Assembly (NCBI GenBank): GCA_910580015.1
Contig: CAJTVT010000007.1
Coordinates: forward strand, 1-64,000
DNA length: 64,000 nt
Direction: 5' to 3'
DNA from: an uncultured Lachnospiraceae bacterium
GTDB lineage: Bacteria; Bacillota; Clostridia; Lachnospirales; Lachnospiraceae
Shown here: piece by piece, positions 41,790-50,281 of the stretch
How the letters are laid out: every line of letters starts with the position of its first letter
Position numbering within the stretch: the stretch's first letter is position 1
Notes under the pieces: model-generated
What the model saw: only the letters and a program-made list of their open reading frames with translations
Database searches by the model: none
What the model was told of the DNA's origin: nothing
Translations under genes and position numbers: made by a program

Positions 41790-41818
41790 ATCATAACAGT
41801 GGTTATTTTGTTTGTCAA
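41790..41818 (-). promoter_or_regulatory. Sigma-A promoter of glnA
   Basis: TTGACA, a 17-bp spacer and TATGAT, near-consensus. Expected start is near 41783, leaving a leader of about 30 nt, too short for attenuation by ANTAR hairpins. Confidence 0.8.
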
Positions 41819-41902
41819 CAATCCGCACAAACTACGATATACTTCTTTAAATATACCCCTTTTTCATGAAAAATCAATATTCTCAGAGGATAAATCTCAC
41901 AT

Positions 41903-42691
41903 TCAATCTGTGACATGCGTCGTAAAATTTCTGCAAATTTTCTCAAACTCCATGTCTCCCCCAAACAAATCCAAAGCGCTTCCTATGGTAAAATCCAACC
42001 TGTCCTTTCCAAGCTTTCTAAGCTCGTCCAAATCCTCATAACATCCAATTCCTCCTGCATAGGTGATGGGAATTTTTCCCCAGGCTCCCAGAAGCGCCGC
42101 AAGTTGCTTCTCAATACCACGTGCCTTTCCTTCCACATCCACTGCATGAATCAAAAATTCATCCGCATATTGTGACAATTGCTCCAACAGAGATTCTTCG
42201 ATTTTCTCCTCAGTAAAATTCTGCCAGCGGTCCGTTACAATAAAATAACTATCTCCTTTTTTTCGGCAGCTTAGATCCAGCACCAAATGCTCCTTTCCCA
42301 CAACTTTCCGAAGTTTTTCCAGATTTCCATAATGAACCATGCCATCTCGAAACACATAGGATGTGACAATAATATGACTCGCTCCCGCTTTTAAGAACTC
42401 CCTGGCATTTTCTGGATGGATGCCTCCCCCTACCTGTAATCCACCTGGATAAGCATGAAGTGCTGCCATCGCCTGGGCTTTTGTAGACTCATAAAATTCA
42501 CTTCCCTCAGGATTCAAAAGAATGATATGTCCGCCTTTTATTTGATGACGCTGATATAATCGTGCAAAAAAGATGGCATCCTGCTCTGCCACAAAATTTT
42601 CCACTGCCTGATTTCCAGCATCCTTCAAACTACCTCCCACAATCTGCTTTACCTTTCCATTATGAATGTCGATGCATGGCCGAAACTCCAT
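41903..42691 (-). CDS. hisA: Eukaryotic-type HisA (ProFAR isomerase)
   Basis: A 262-aa TIM-barrel isomerase catalysing the fourth step of histidine synthesis (ProFAR to PRFAR). The sequence begins FRPCIDIHNGKVKQIVGG, with HVVLDLS-like VLDLSCRKKGDSYFIVTD and YAGGIGCYEDL for phosphate binding. Gly-rich GGLQVGGGIHPENAREFL forms the first phosphate-binding loop. The CIDIHNG-K-VKQIVGG pattern is like yeast HIS6 rather than the common bacterial HisA (which has IPAIDL-type starts). No other his gene is near. A complete frame and intact loops favour activity. Confidence 0.88.
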   Translation of the reverse strand: MEFRPCIDIHNGKVKQIVGGSLKDAGNQAVENFVAEQDAIFFARLYQRHQIKGGHIILLNPEGSEFYESTKAQAMAALHAYPGGLQVGGGIHPENAREFLKAGASHIIVTSYVFRDGMVHYGNLEKLRKVVGKEHLVLDLSCRKKGDSYFIVTDRWQNFTEEKIEESLLEQLSQYADEFLIHAVDVEGKARGIEKQLAALLGAWGKIPITYAGGIGCYEDLDELRKLGKDRLDFTIGSALDLFGGDMEFEKICRNFTTHVTD

Positions 42692-42954
42692 ATTCTTCCT
42701 CCTTCTGACCTACGTCCTTATCCTATTCCAGCGCTTCACTTTCGCATTTCTATGAATACAGCACTTCTCATGAAATATTTGAATTTAGGGATGACATTCC
42801 CCCTTTGCAACACCATTTCCATATCAAATATATAGTTTACAACGTTTGCTAGATCTTTACAACAAGAAGATTAGATTCTGCTTATTATTAGTTATACTTA
42901 TCTTTATTAGAAGTAAAATTTATGAATAAATTGCATAGAACCTCTCACCAATCG

Positions 42955-42983
42955 TTGACAGCCTGTATCTTTTTTGTTAAAAT
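42955..42983 (+). promoter_or_regulatory. Sigma-A promoter of guaB
   Basis: TTGACA, a 17-bp spacer and TAAAAT. Start near 42990 and a leader of about 47 nt. The 345-bp stretch 42692-43036 otherwise contains AT-rich DNA with no gene and no purine riboswitch core recognised. Confidence 0.8.
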
Positions 42984-43036
42984 CGTGGGAATAACAAAAA
43001 AATTTAAATTTTATTTTAAGAAAGTGAGGAAAAAAA

Positions 43037-44491
43037 ATGGGTACAATTATCGGCGAAGGAATTACATTTGACGACGTATTATTAGTTCCCGCATATTCAG
43101 AGGTTACCCCAGATCTGGTAAATCTCACCACCAATCTGACCAAGACAGTGAAGTTGAATATCCCCATGATGAGCGCAAGTATGGACACGGTTACAGAACA
43201 CCGGATGGCAATTGCCATGGCTCGTCAGGGTGGTATTGGAATCATTCACAAGAATATGCCAATCGAGACACAGGCCGAGGAGGTCGACAAAGTAAAGCGT
43301 TCTGAAAACGGCGTTATCACCGATCCATTTTTCCTCTCCCCAGAACATACCCTGCAAGACGCTGACCAGCTTATGGCAAAATTTCGCATTTCTGGCGTCC
43401 CTATCACAGAAAACGGCAGACTGGTGGGAATTATCACCAACCGTGACTTAAAGTTCGAAGAGGACTTTTCTAAGAAAATCAAAGACTGTATGACCACGAA
43501 CAATCTTGTAACCGCAAGGGAAGGCATCACTCTGGATGAGGCCAAGCAAATTCTGGCCAAGGCAAGAAAAGAAAAGCTTCCCATTGTTGACGCTAACTTC
43601 AACCTGAAGGGGTTAATCACCATAAAAGATATTGAGAAACAAATCAAATATCCGGAATCTGCCAAAGATGCACAGGGCCGTCTGCTCTGTGGCGCAGGGG
43701 TGGGTATCACCGCAGATATGATGGAACGTGTAGATGCATTGGTCAAGGCAAAAGTGGACGTGATTGTTTTGGACTCCGCCCATGGCCATTCCAAAAATAT
43801 CATCGAGGCCCTGAAGCGAATCAAGGCTGCATTTCCTGATTTACAGGTTATTGCAGGTAACATCGCCACTGGCGAGGCTACAAGAACACTGATTGAAGCT
43901 GGCGCAGACGCTGTAAAAGTCGGTATTGGCCCTGGTTCCATCTGTACGACCCGAATTGTGGCTGGTATCGGTGTGCCTCAGATTTCCGCTATTATGGACT
44001 GCTATGAGGTGGCAAAAGAATATGGCATTCCAATCATTGCAGATGGTGGTATCAAGTATTCTGGGGATATCACCAAATCCATCGCTGCTGGCGCCAATGT
44101 ATGTATGCTTGGAAGCATTCTGGCTGGCTGCGACGAGAGTCCTGGAGATTTTGAATTGTATCAAGGCCGAAAATATAAGGTTTACCGGGGCATGGGCTCC
44201 ATGGCTGCTATGGAGAACGGTTCCAAAGATCGCTACTTCCAACAAAATGCCAAGAAATTAGTACCAGAGGGCGTGGAAGGTAGAGTTTCCTACAAAGGTT
44301 CCGTGGAAGATTCCGTATACCAATTGATGGGCGGTCTTCGTTCTGGTATGGGCTACTGTGGTGCTGTCAATATTGAGACATTAAAGGAGACTGGAAAGTT
44401 TGTAAAGATCTCCGCTGCTTCTCTGAAGGAAAGCCATCCTCACGATATCCATATCACAAAGGAAGCTCCCAATTACAGCATTGATGAGTAA
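43037..44491 (+). CDS. guaB: IMP dehydrogenase
   Basis: A 484-aa NAD-dependent enzyme converting IMP to XMP, the committed step of GMP synthesis. Barrel start GEGITFDDVLLVP, a CBS pair (about residues 95-205), catalytic Cys303 in GPGSICTTRIVAG, the substrate loop ADGGIKYSGDI, the mobile flap with GSMAAMENGSKDRY, and the C-terminal KISAASLKESHPHDI are visible. GTGAGGA precedes the ATG. It is monocistronic with its own promoter and a bidirectional terminator. Confidence 0.98.
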   Translation: MGTIIGEGITFDDVLLVPAYSEVTPDLVNLTTNLTKTVKLNIPMMSASMDTVTEHRMAIAMARQGGIGIIHKNMPIETQAEEVDKVKRSENGVITDPFFLSPEHTLQDADQLMAKFRISGVPITENGRLVGIITNRDLKFEEDFSKKIKDCMTTNNLVTAREGITLDEAKQILAKARKEKLPIVDANFNLKGLITIKDIEKQIKYPESAKDAQGRLLCGAGVGITADMMERVDALVKAKVDVIVLDSAHGHSKNIIEALKRIKAAFPDLQVIAGNIATGEATRTLIEAGADAVKVGIGPGSICTTRIVAGIGVPQISAIMDCYEVAKEYGIPIIADGGIKYSGDITKSIAAGANVCMLGSILAGCDESPGDFELYQGRKYKVYRGMGSMAAMENGSKDRYFQQNAKKLVPEGVEGRVSYKGSVEDSVYQLMGGLRSGMGYCGAVNIETLKETGKFVKISAASLKESHPHDIHITKEAPNYSIDE

Positions 44492-44513
44492 TTTATCAAC
44501 CTACATTACCACT

Positions 44514-44549
44514 CAAAAAGGAGGCATCCACAGCGATGTCTCCTTTTTG
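44514..44549. terminator. Bidirectional terminator between guaB and the lipoprotein gene
   Basis: Stem CAAAAAGGAGGCATC / GATGTCTCCTTTTTG (one mismatch) with a 6-nt loop. A-run before and T-run after make it functional on both strands: guaB (plus) and the sporulation block ending at 44563 (minus). Confidence 0.88.
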
Positions 44550-44562
44550 AAATGCGTCTCTG

Positions 44563-45033
44563 TTATTTCTTTGTATTGTTTTTATCTTTGGTCGTTCCAG
44601 CACCATTTCCCTTATTGTTGGTATCGTTATTATTCGTATTATTGTCTGGCCCATTTTCATCTGTCATATCATCTAAACCGTTCTCCACATCATTTCCGAT
44701 ATCTTCCACACCATCGATAATATCATCTCCGATATCGTCTACCACGCCATCTCCATCATTATTATTGTCAATATTGTCCTTTCTGTCGGTCTTGTCATTG
44801 TCCATAGTATTATTGTTTGTGGTACCAGTTCCATTACCAGTTCCAGTCGTGTCATTGTTGTTGTCATTCACAGTTCCATTTGTGGTACCATTATTCGTGC
44901 CGTTTGTGGTATCGTTGGTTGTTCCATTGTTGGTATCGTTGTTATTCCCATTGTCATTGTTTCCGCAAGCGGTAACACTGCTCAATACCAACACAAGCAG
45001 AGAGCCCATGAGTATTTTCTTTAACTGTTTCAT
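44563..45033 (-). CDS. Asn/Thr/Asp-rich lipoprotein
   Basis: A 156-aa lipoprotein. Signal peptide with lipobox SVTACG (Cys about residue 23), then a strongly biased tail of Asn, Asp, Thr and Gly in short blocks (NNGTTNDTTNGTNN, GDDIIDGVEDIGNDVENG). The middle acidic part (VDDIGDDIIDGVEDIG) resembles the helical stretch seen in some small spore-germination lipoproteins. It is the last gene after spoVAD-spoVAE, 89 bp beyond, so a spore or germination role is plausible but unproven. The open frame opposite it is an artefact of composition. Confidence 0.7.
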   Translation of the reverse strand: MKQLKKILMGSLLVLVLSSVTACGNNDNGNNNDTNNGTTNDTTNGTNNGTTNGTVNDNNNDTTGTGNGTGTTNNNTMDNDKTDRKDNIDNNNDGDGVVDDIGDDIIDGVEDIGNDVENGLDDMTDENGPDNNTNNNDTNNKGNGAGTTKDKNNTKK

Positions 45034-45122
45034 AATAAAATCTCCTTTACAAAAAATTTCTTTTCTTTATCCATTATGGACAAAAATCTCTTGTTTATAC
45101 CTTTTTATTTCGTTTCCATCCA

Positions 45123-45479
45123 TCACTTTTTCATTTTTGGCTGGAAAATCAGACTTGCCAAATATCCGAACACCAGCGCCGCGGAAATTCCGATTGCACT
45201 GGCAGTAAACCCACCCATAAAAATTCCCAAAAATCCATCTGCGTCCACTGCTTCCTTAATTCCCTTCCACAGCGTATTCCCAAATCCAAGCAGAGGAACA
45301 CTGGCGCCTGCTCCTGCAAATTCCTGGAAAGGCTGGTAGAGCTGCAAAGCTCCCAATACCGCTCCACTACAGACTAGCAACACCATAATTCTTCCAGGCA
45401 GCATTTTTGTCTTTTCCATTAGAATCTGGACCAGCGCACAAATCAGCCCGCCTACCCAGAAAGCATTCACATAATCCAT
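45123..45479 (-). CDS. spoVAE: Stage V sporulation protein AE
   Basis: A 118-aa polytopic membrane protein (SpoVAEb type) of the inner spore membrane, part of the channel carrying Ca-dipicolinic acid into the forespore and out at germination. Typical motifs: FWVGGLICALVQILME, FAGAGASVPLLGFG, and FMGGFTASAIGISAAL. Length is usual. It follows spoVAD by 11 bp. AAGGAGAAAT precedes the ATG. Confidence 0.93.
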   Translation of the reverse strand: MDYVNAFWVGGLICALVQILMEKTKMLPGRIMVLLVCSGAVLGALQLYQPFQEFAGAGASVPLLGFGNTLWKGIKEAVDADGFLGIFMGGFTASAIGISAALVFGYLASLIFQPKMKK

Positions 45480-45490
45480 ACGATTTCTCC

Positions 45491-46504
45491 TTATCCTGCA
45501 TATTCAATGACCACACCGTGGGCAATTCCTGGCACGCTCTGTCCCTCATTAAAGCTAACGGTTGAAAGCAGTGCCCCAGTGGGCACAAAAAGCACCCTTT
45601 TCCAGGTTCCCTTTTCTATTTTCGGCAAAATATACGCACTGAGAGTTACGGCGGAGCAACCACAACCACTTCCTCCCGCATTGGTGTTCTGAGACTCACT
45701 GTCAAAAATCTCAATCCCACAGTCCATATGCACTCCAGAAATGTCAAATCCTTCTTTTTTCATTAAGTCAAACAGGATTTCTTGTCCCACAGTACCCAAA
45801 TCTCCTGTCACGATTCTGTCATAATCCTCTGGTTTTCGGTTAAAATCCTTCAAATTCTGACTGATGGTATCGCATGCTGCTGGAGCCATGGCTGCTCCCA
45901 TATTCATAGAGTCCTTAACACCATAGTCTATCACTTTTCCTGTTGTGACCCCAGTAATCCGAATATTGGTCCGTTTTTTGCCAAGTACAAAGGCTCCACT
46001 TCCTGTAACCGTCCAGGTAGCTGATAAGGGTCTTTGATTGGCATACTCCAAGGGAAAACGAAACTGTTTCTCCGCACTGGCAAAATGACTGGACGTAACT
46101 GCAAGGACTTGTTCTCCATATCCAGCAGCTACTGCCATTGCCGCAAGGGATAAGGATTCTCCAGCAGTAGAGCAGGCGCCATACAATCCAAACAATGGAA
46201 TATTAAGCTCCATCAGCCCGAAAGTAGTGGCTATATTCTGTCCCAGCAGATCCCCTCCAAAAATATATCGTATATCTTCCTTTTTCATTTTGGCTTTTCC
46301 GATTGCCATGGAAGCTGCCTCTTTCTGTAAAGCGCTCTCCGCTCCCTCCCAGGTATCCTCCCCAAACTTATCATCCTCCCCCACCAGATCAAATAATTCA
46401 CCCAACGGACCTTCCCCTTCCTTGGTGCCCACAATGCTAGCACTGCCCAGGATATAAGGGGCCTGATCAAACTGAATACTCTGGGTCCCAATGGTCTGTG
46501 ACAT
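45491..46504 (-). CDS. spoVAD: Stage V sporulation protein AD
   Basis: A 337-aa thiolase-fold, dipicolinic-acid-binding protein of the SpoVA channel. Typical segments: LGSASIVGTKEGEGPL, FGGDLLGQNIATTFG, LYGACSTAGESLSLAAM, SATWTVTGSGAFVLG, GDLGTVGQEIL, and PGIAHGVVIEY. The start MSQTIGTQS at 46504 has AGGAGGAAAA before it; a longer open frame upstream (to 46621) includes an intergenic repeat and is rejected. It pairs with spoVAE but is separated from spoVAC by three foreign genes. Confidence 0.96.
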   Translation of the reverse strand: MSQTIGTQSIQFDQAPYILGSASIVGTKEGEGPLGELFDLVGEDDKFGEDTWEGAESALQKEAASMAIGKAKMKKEDIRYIFGGDLLGQNIATTFGLMELNIPLFGLYGACSTAGESLSLAAMAVAAGYGEQVLAVTSSHFASAEKQFRFPLEYANQRPLSATWTVTGSGAFVLGKKRTNIRITGVTTGKVIDYGVKDSMNMGAAMAPAACDTISQNLKDFNRKPEDYDRIVTGDLGTVGQEILFDLMKKEGFDISGVHMDCGIEIFDSESQNTNAGGSGCGCSAVTLSAYILPKIEKGTWKRVLFVPTGALLSTVSFNEGQSVPGIAHGVVIEYAG

Positions 46505-46530
46505 AGTTTTTCCTCCTGTTTCCATTTTGC

Positions 46531-46574
46531 TGTTGTTATTGTGTCCGAAATCTGGAATTTTAGTCATTTTAAAA
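46531..46574. repeat. Direct repeat 1 flanking the interruption of spoVA
   Basis: TGTTGTTATTGTGTCC followed by GAAAT-TGGAATTTTAGTCATTT. It is repeated with few changes at 46705-46749 in the same orientation; the core TTATTGTGTCC also occurs at 50254-50264, on the other side of the three-gene interruption. Confidence 0.65.
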
Positions 46575-46646
46575 CAGCAAATAATTGATCCAGTGAGATT
46601 CTCTTGAATCTTTTCTTTCAACGTACCTCCTTACAGACACAAAAAA

Positions 46647-46680
46647 GACACATGGCTTCCATTTTACGGTTCCATGTGCC
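46647..46680 (-). terminator. Intrinsic terminator downstream of the deacetylase gene
   Basis: Stem GGCACATGG / CCATGTGTC (one mismatch) with a 16-nt loop, followed on the minus strand by TTTTTTG. It lies between the two direct repeats and about 105 bp past the stop at 46785, separating the inserted block from spoVAD. Confidence 0.8.
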
Positions 46681-46704
46681 TTTCTATTGTTATTTTGATA
46701 TGAA

Positions 46705-46749
46705 TGTTGTTATTGTGTCCAGAATTTGAAATTTTAGTTATTTCATAAT
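46705..46749. repeat. Direct repeat 2 flanking the interruption of spoVA
   Basis: TGTTGTTATTGTGTCC followed by AGAATTTGAAATTTTAGTTA, a diverged copy of 46531-46574. The spacing between the two copies is about 130 bp and the terminator lies in it. Confidence 0.65.
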
Positions 46750-46784
46750 TTTAAGACAACACATAAATACGGATGGTTTGCACT

Positions 46785-48338
46785 TTATAAATGTGGCACT
46801 GGCGGCCTCTTGGGATCAATCACCTCGGATGCATTGAAAAGATCTGACACACTATCCATCTCTCCAATGGAATTAAAGTAAATCCGATAGCCATCCAGAT
46901 TTCTTCTTCCCTGTCTGAAATAATTATCCCCAAACTGCACGCTGTACTGCTGAGAATCCACATTACAATAATAATTAAATCCTTGTTGTTTGAAATAAGC
47001 AAACTTAGGATTGTCTGCTGTGTACCCTGTAGTCCACTCTGCCAAATCCTGACCATGGGCAAAAATAATGGTGTCTGTAGGTCCAACCAAAGGTTCCACG
47101 TTTTCTTTCCATTTCTCAGTATCTGCCTGAATACGTTCCATGGACGCATCTCCCACTTTCATGTGGCCCCAGGTGTGGCTGGCAAATACCCAACCGTCTG
47201 CTTTGATGGCATCTGCCACCTCTTTCGCCTTTGCACGCTCTGTCTCAAGATCAAAATCTGGATGCTCCGCCAACCATTCCTTCTTATCTTTGTCAATGTC
47301 TGCTGGAACTGTCTGATAGCTGATATCCGTCCGGTAACCTAAAATTCCATTATATCCAGTCAGTGCAATGGTCCCTTTGGCGCCTTTATAGGAGGCATCT
47401 GGATGTTCCTCCAGGAACTTATCCATCCTTGGAATCACATCATAATCTCCGACCACAGTGGTTCCATCCCGCTGTATGTACTCACACTTTGGCTTTCCAT
47501 TCTCATCCACAATCATTTTGGAGGCATATCCGTACCCGTCATAGCTGTGATAGTAGGACAGGTCATCAATGGACAACACAAACGCTTTCTTATCTGGTGG
47601 AAGAAGAATTGTACCCTCTTTAAAATGAACCTCTCCATTCTCATCCACCGTCTCCTCTACCAGATCATGGAGATCCACCAGAACATACCCTTTGTCATAC
47701 ATAGACTGGGTAATTTTATCAAATTCTTCAATCGTAGTCATCCACTGATTATTGCCTACAGCCTGAGGATTCGTATCTTGATTCGCAAAAGCGAGCTCTG
47801 GGTCCACCACCAGGGAATGATAAAATACATGGGTAACCTTGGAGATATCTACTGGCACACAAGCTGCCTTTTGCGCCTCATAATCCGCAATTCTGCCTGT
47901 CAATTCACTGTCACTCTCATACCCCTGATAACTTTTGACAGTCTCAATGGCACCATCATAGTCATATCCTGCTGCCTGCAAGTCGGCCTGTTCTATCACG
48001 GTCTCACGGGCCCCAACGGGCTCAACGGGCTGCGGATCCTCTTCCTGTATATCTGATTCTGGCTCCTCATCCGGTTTCTGTTCCTCATCCTGAACAGGAT
48101 CCTCTATCTGCTCTTTTGTATCTAGCTCCTTATTCGCAGGCTTGGCGCTGGCTTGCAGGGAATCATTCCCGCCTGTTTCTCTTTGTTGCTCAAGCCTTGG
48201 AACTAGCAATGCTGCCAGAACTCCCGCCGCTGTCATCACCAAAAGTGTAAAAAAGGTCAACATTAAGCGTCTCTGCATATATCTTTTTCGTCTCCTTCTG
48301 TTCGTAGTACCTCTTGAAGTATCTTGATGCTTTTCCAT
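46785..48338 (-). CDS. Membrane-anchored polysaccharide deacetylase family protein
   Basis: A 517-aa protein. A basic N-terminus (RRRRKRYMQRR) and one membrane helix (about 26-45) act as a signal anchor; an acidic, proline-rich linker (about 60-110) follows. A NodB-like deacetylase domain carries SIDDLSYY with paired Asp, a metal-binding SHTWGHMK, and IIFAHGQDLAEW. These suit a Zn-dependent peptidoglycan deacetylase or cortex-modifying enzyme on the outside of the membrane. The ATG at 48338 has GGGAG 8 nt upstream. It lies with the MATE gene inside the sporulation operon, so a cortex role is possible but not shown. Confidence 0.85.
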   Translation of the reverse strand: MEKHQDTSRGTTNRRRRKRYMQRRLMLTFFTLLVMTAAGVLAALLVPRLEQQRETGGNDSLQASAKPANKELDTKEQIEDPVQDEEQKPDEEPESDIQEEDPQPVEPVGARETVIEQADLQAAGYDYDGAIETVKSYQGYESDSELTGRIADYEAQKAACVPVDISKVTHVFYHSLVVDPELAFANQDTNPQAVGNNQWMTTIEEFDKITQSMYDKGYVLVDLHDLVEETVDENGEVHFKEGTILLPPDKKAFVLSIDDLSYYHSYDGYGYASKMIVDENGKPKCEYIQRDGTTVVGDYDVIPRMDKFLEEHPDASYKGAKGTIALTGYNGILGYRTDISYQTVPADIDKDKKEWLAEHPDFDLETERAKAKEVADAIKADGWVFASHTWGHMKVGDASMERIQADTEKWKENVEPLVGPTDTIIFAHGQDLAEWTTGYTADNPKFAYFKQQGFNYYCNVDSQQYSVQFGDNYFRQGRRNLDGYRIYFNSIGEMDSVSDLFNASEVIDPKRPPVPHL

Positions 48339-48430
48339 CTTCATTTCTCCCTTACCATTTGTAACGTAATTTCTTTTTTTCTATCATATGACGAATGCAG
48401 GTAAAAAATCAACCTTTCTTACCGAAAAAC

Positions 48431-48460
48431 TTTCTTAAATTTAATTAAAATTTAAGGAAA
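48431..48460 (-). terminator. AT-rich hairpin downstream of the MATE gene
   Basis: TTTCTTAAATTT / AAATTTAAGGAAA near-palindrome, followed on the minus strand by GTTTTTCGG. A weak candidate terminator for the MATE gene. Confidence 0.4.
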
Positions 48461-48509
48461 TCGTTCCCTCTCTCCACAATTCTTTCCTGCGAAACCAGTT
48501 ATTTACCAT

Positions 48510-49868
48510 TTAAACTGGCTTCAAACCCATCGCATACAACTTCTTCATCACATATAAGTACGCTGGAACTAAAAACAAATCCGCACAAATCCATGCCGCT
48601 GGATTGGCAAAACACACAGCCTGGTAACCTAACACTGGGACAAAAGCAAGCGCCACCAGACAACGTGCAGCCATCTCTGACACCCCTGCCAGGATAGCAA
48701 ACTTACTAAATCCAAGCCCCTGAATCGTAAAACGAACAATATTGACCAATGCAAGCGGAAAATAAAATGCAACATTCGCCCACAAAAACCAAGTTACATG
48801 GCGAATAATCTCTGTCTCCCCAGCATCCACAAACAATAATGAAATACTTCCTCCAAAAAATCCCAAAATAATCGCCGCAATCACCGAATATCCAAGCCCC
48901 AAAAGAGAAGTAGATTTGATCCCCTTGGAGACACGATCAAGCTTTCCAGCTCCCACATTTTGTCCTGCATAAGTGGCCATTGTGGAGCCCATAGCGTCAA
49001 AAGGACAGCAGAAAAACATACTAATTTTACTTCCCGCTGCAACTGCTGCAACTGCCATCGAACCAATGCCGTTCACTGCGGTCTGCAAAATCACGCTTCC
49101 GATCGCTGTGATAGAATATTGCAATCCCATAGGAATCCCCATGTTACATAAAATGCCCACACAGCCCCTATCCAGTCGCCATTCCTCCTTAGAAATCTTC
49201 AAAATCTCAAAGCGGAATTTTATATACAAAAGACAAGCAATGCCAGAAACCGCCTGTGATATCACAGTGGCCCATGCTGCTCCTGCCACTCCCATATCAA
49301 ACACCAGAATCAACACCAAATCCAAAATAATATTTAACACAGAAGAAAATACCAGGAAAAACAGTGGGCTTTTACTGTCGCCCAATGACCGTATCACCCC
49401 AGACAGCAAGTTATACAGGTAAATTACTGGGATTCCCAAAAAAATCACAAAAATATAAGCATAGGCACCGTCTATAATATCCGCAGGCGTATCCATCCAC
49501 ATCAAAATCTGTCGGCAAAGGACACAGACGATCACCGTCATGATTCCGGCAAATCCGATCGCAAGCCAGACGCTGTTCGCCACAAACTTTCTAAGATAGT
49601 GGTGCTGTCCAGCTCCAAATTGCTGCGCAACTGGAATGGCAAAGCCATTGCAGACACCCATACAGAATCCAATGATCATAAAATTAATGGAACCTGTGGC
49701 CCCCACGGAAGCCAGAGCATGAACACCCAAAAATTTTCCCACAATAATGGTGTCCATCATATTATAAAACTGCTGAAATAACATTCCAAAAAACAATGGG
49801 ATACAAAACTGCAAAATCAGACGGATGGGAGAACCCACAGTCATATCTTTCGTTACACTCTTTGCCAT
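48510..49868 (-). CDS. MATE family multidrug efflux transporter
   Basis: A 452-aa protein with about 12 membrane segments and the MATE pattern: FCIPLFFGMLFQQFYNMMD, DTIIVGKFLGVHALASVG, then GFAIPVAQQFGAG in each half. The start MAKSVTKDM at 49868 has GGAAGGTG upstream; an upstream in-frame ATG has none. MATE exporters expel cationic drugs with H+ or Na+. It lies in the middle of the interrupted spoVA region and has no link with sporulation by itself. Its substrate is not evident. Confidence 0.9.
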   Translation of the reverse strand: MAKSVTKDMTVGSPIRLILQFCIPLFFGMLFQQFYNMMDTIIVGKFLGVHALASVGATGSINFMIIGFCMGVCNGFAIPVAQQFGAGQHHYLRKFVANSVWLAIGFAGIMTVIVCVLCRQILMWMDTPADIIDGAYAYIFVIFLGIPVIYLYNLLSGVIRSLGDSKSPLFFLVFSSVLNIILDLVLILVFDMGVAGAAWATVISQAVSGIACLLYIKFRFEILKISKEEWRLDRGCVGILCNMGIPMGLQYSITAIGSVILQTAVNGIGSMAVAAVAAGSKISMFFCCPFDAMGSTMATYAGQNVGAGKLDRVSKGIKSTSLLGLGYSVIAAIILGFFGGSISLLFVDAGETEIIRHVTWFLWANVAFYFPLALVNIVRFTIQGLGFSKFAILAGVSEMAARCLVALAFVPVLGYQAVCFANPAAWICADLFLVPAYLYVMKKLYAMGLKPV

Positions 49869-50032
49869 AACAGCACCTTCCTTTCTACCAATTCCATTTT
49901 TGTTCCTTTGTATCTGTACATTCAAAAAGAACCACCTGGACATCTCAGCACCCGTGTGGTTCTTTGTCGTGTTTGAAATTATATGCCCCTTTCAGGCTTT
50001 TGTCAATATCTTTATCTCTTTCTTTTCGTTTT

Positions 50033-50230
50033 CTAACAAAAATTCTGTTCCAGACCTGCCACAATCCTCCGCATTTCCGCCTTAGAACGGACATTTCTCG
50101 CAGCTTCTACGACCTGCTGCTTCTCCTCATCATTTAAACTTGCATAGGCTGTCAGCGCCCTTTCATTCAACCCAAGCTGAAAACTTAATCCCATTGGCAT
50201 ACTAAATTTGTCATTTTCTTGGTAATCCAT
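50033..50230 (-). CDS. Small conserved-looking cytoplasmic protein
   Basis: A 65-aa protein: PMGLSFQLGLNERALTAYAS, LNDEEKQQVVEAARNVRSKA, EMRRIVAGLEQ. It is largely helical and soluble. AGAGAGGTAGTG precedes the ATG at 50230. The first gene of the insert between spoVAC and spoVAD, 52 bp after the spoVAC stop. Similar short proteins occur in Lachnospiraceae (recalled), but no function is known. Confidence 0.6.
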   Translation of the reverse strand: MDYQENDKFSMPMGLSFQLGLNERALTAYASLNDEEKQQVVEAARNVRSKAEMRRIVAGLEQNFC

Positions 50231-50281
50231 CTCACTACCTCTCTTTCCTCACTTTATTGTGTCCATTTGTCTTCTGGCTTC

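Noticed and set aside
42692..43036. Purine riboswitch upstream of guaB
   Set aside because: The promoter leaves only about 47 nt of leader, too short for the purine aptamer, and the core motifs are absent.
44563..45033. CRISPR-like array
   Set aside because: The repeated look comes from AAC/ACT/GAT codon blocks of a lipoprotein; there are no regular repeats and spacers.
44552..45208. 218-aa plus-strand frame rich in Ser/Val/Ile/Leu
   Set aside because: It is the complement of the Asn/Thr/Asp repeat lipoprotein and has no proper ribosome site; composition explains the open frame.
46505..46621. Longer SpoVAD start
   Set aside because: The extra 39 residues cross the direct repeat; AGGAGG directly precedes the ATG at 46504.
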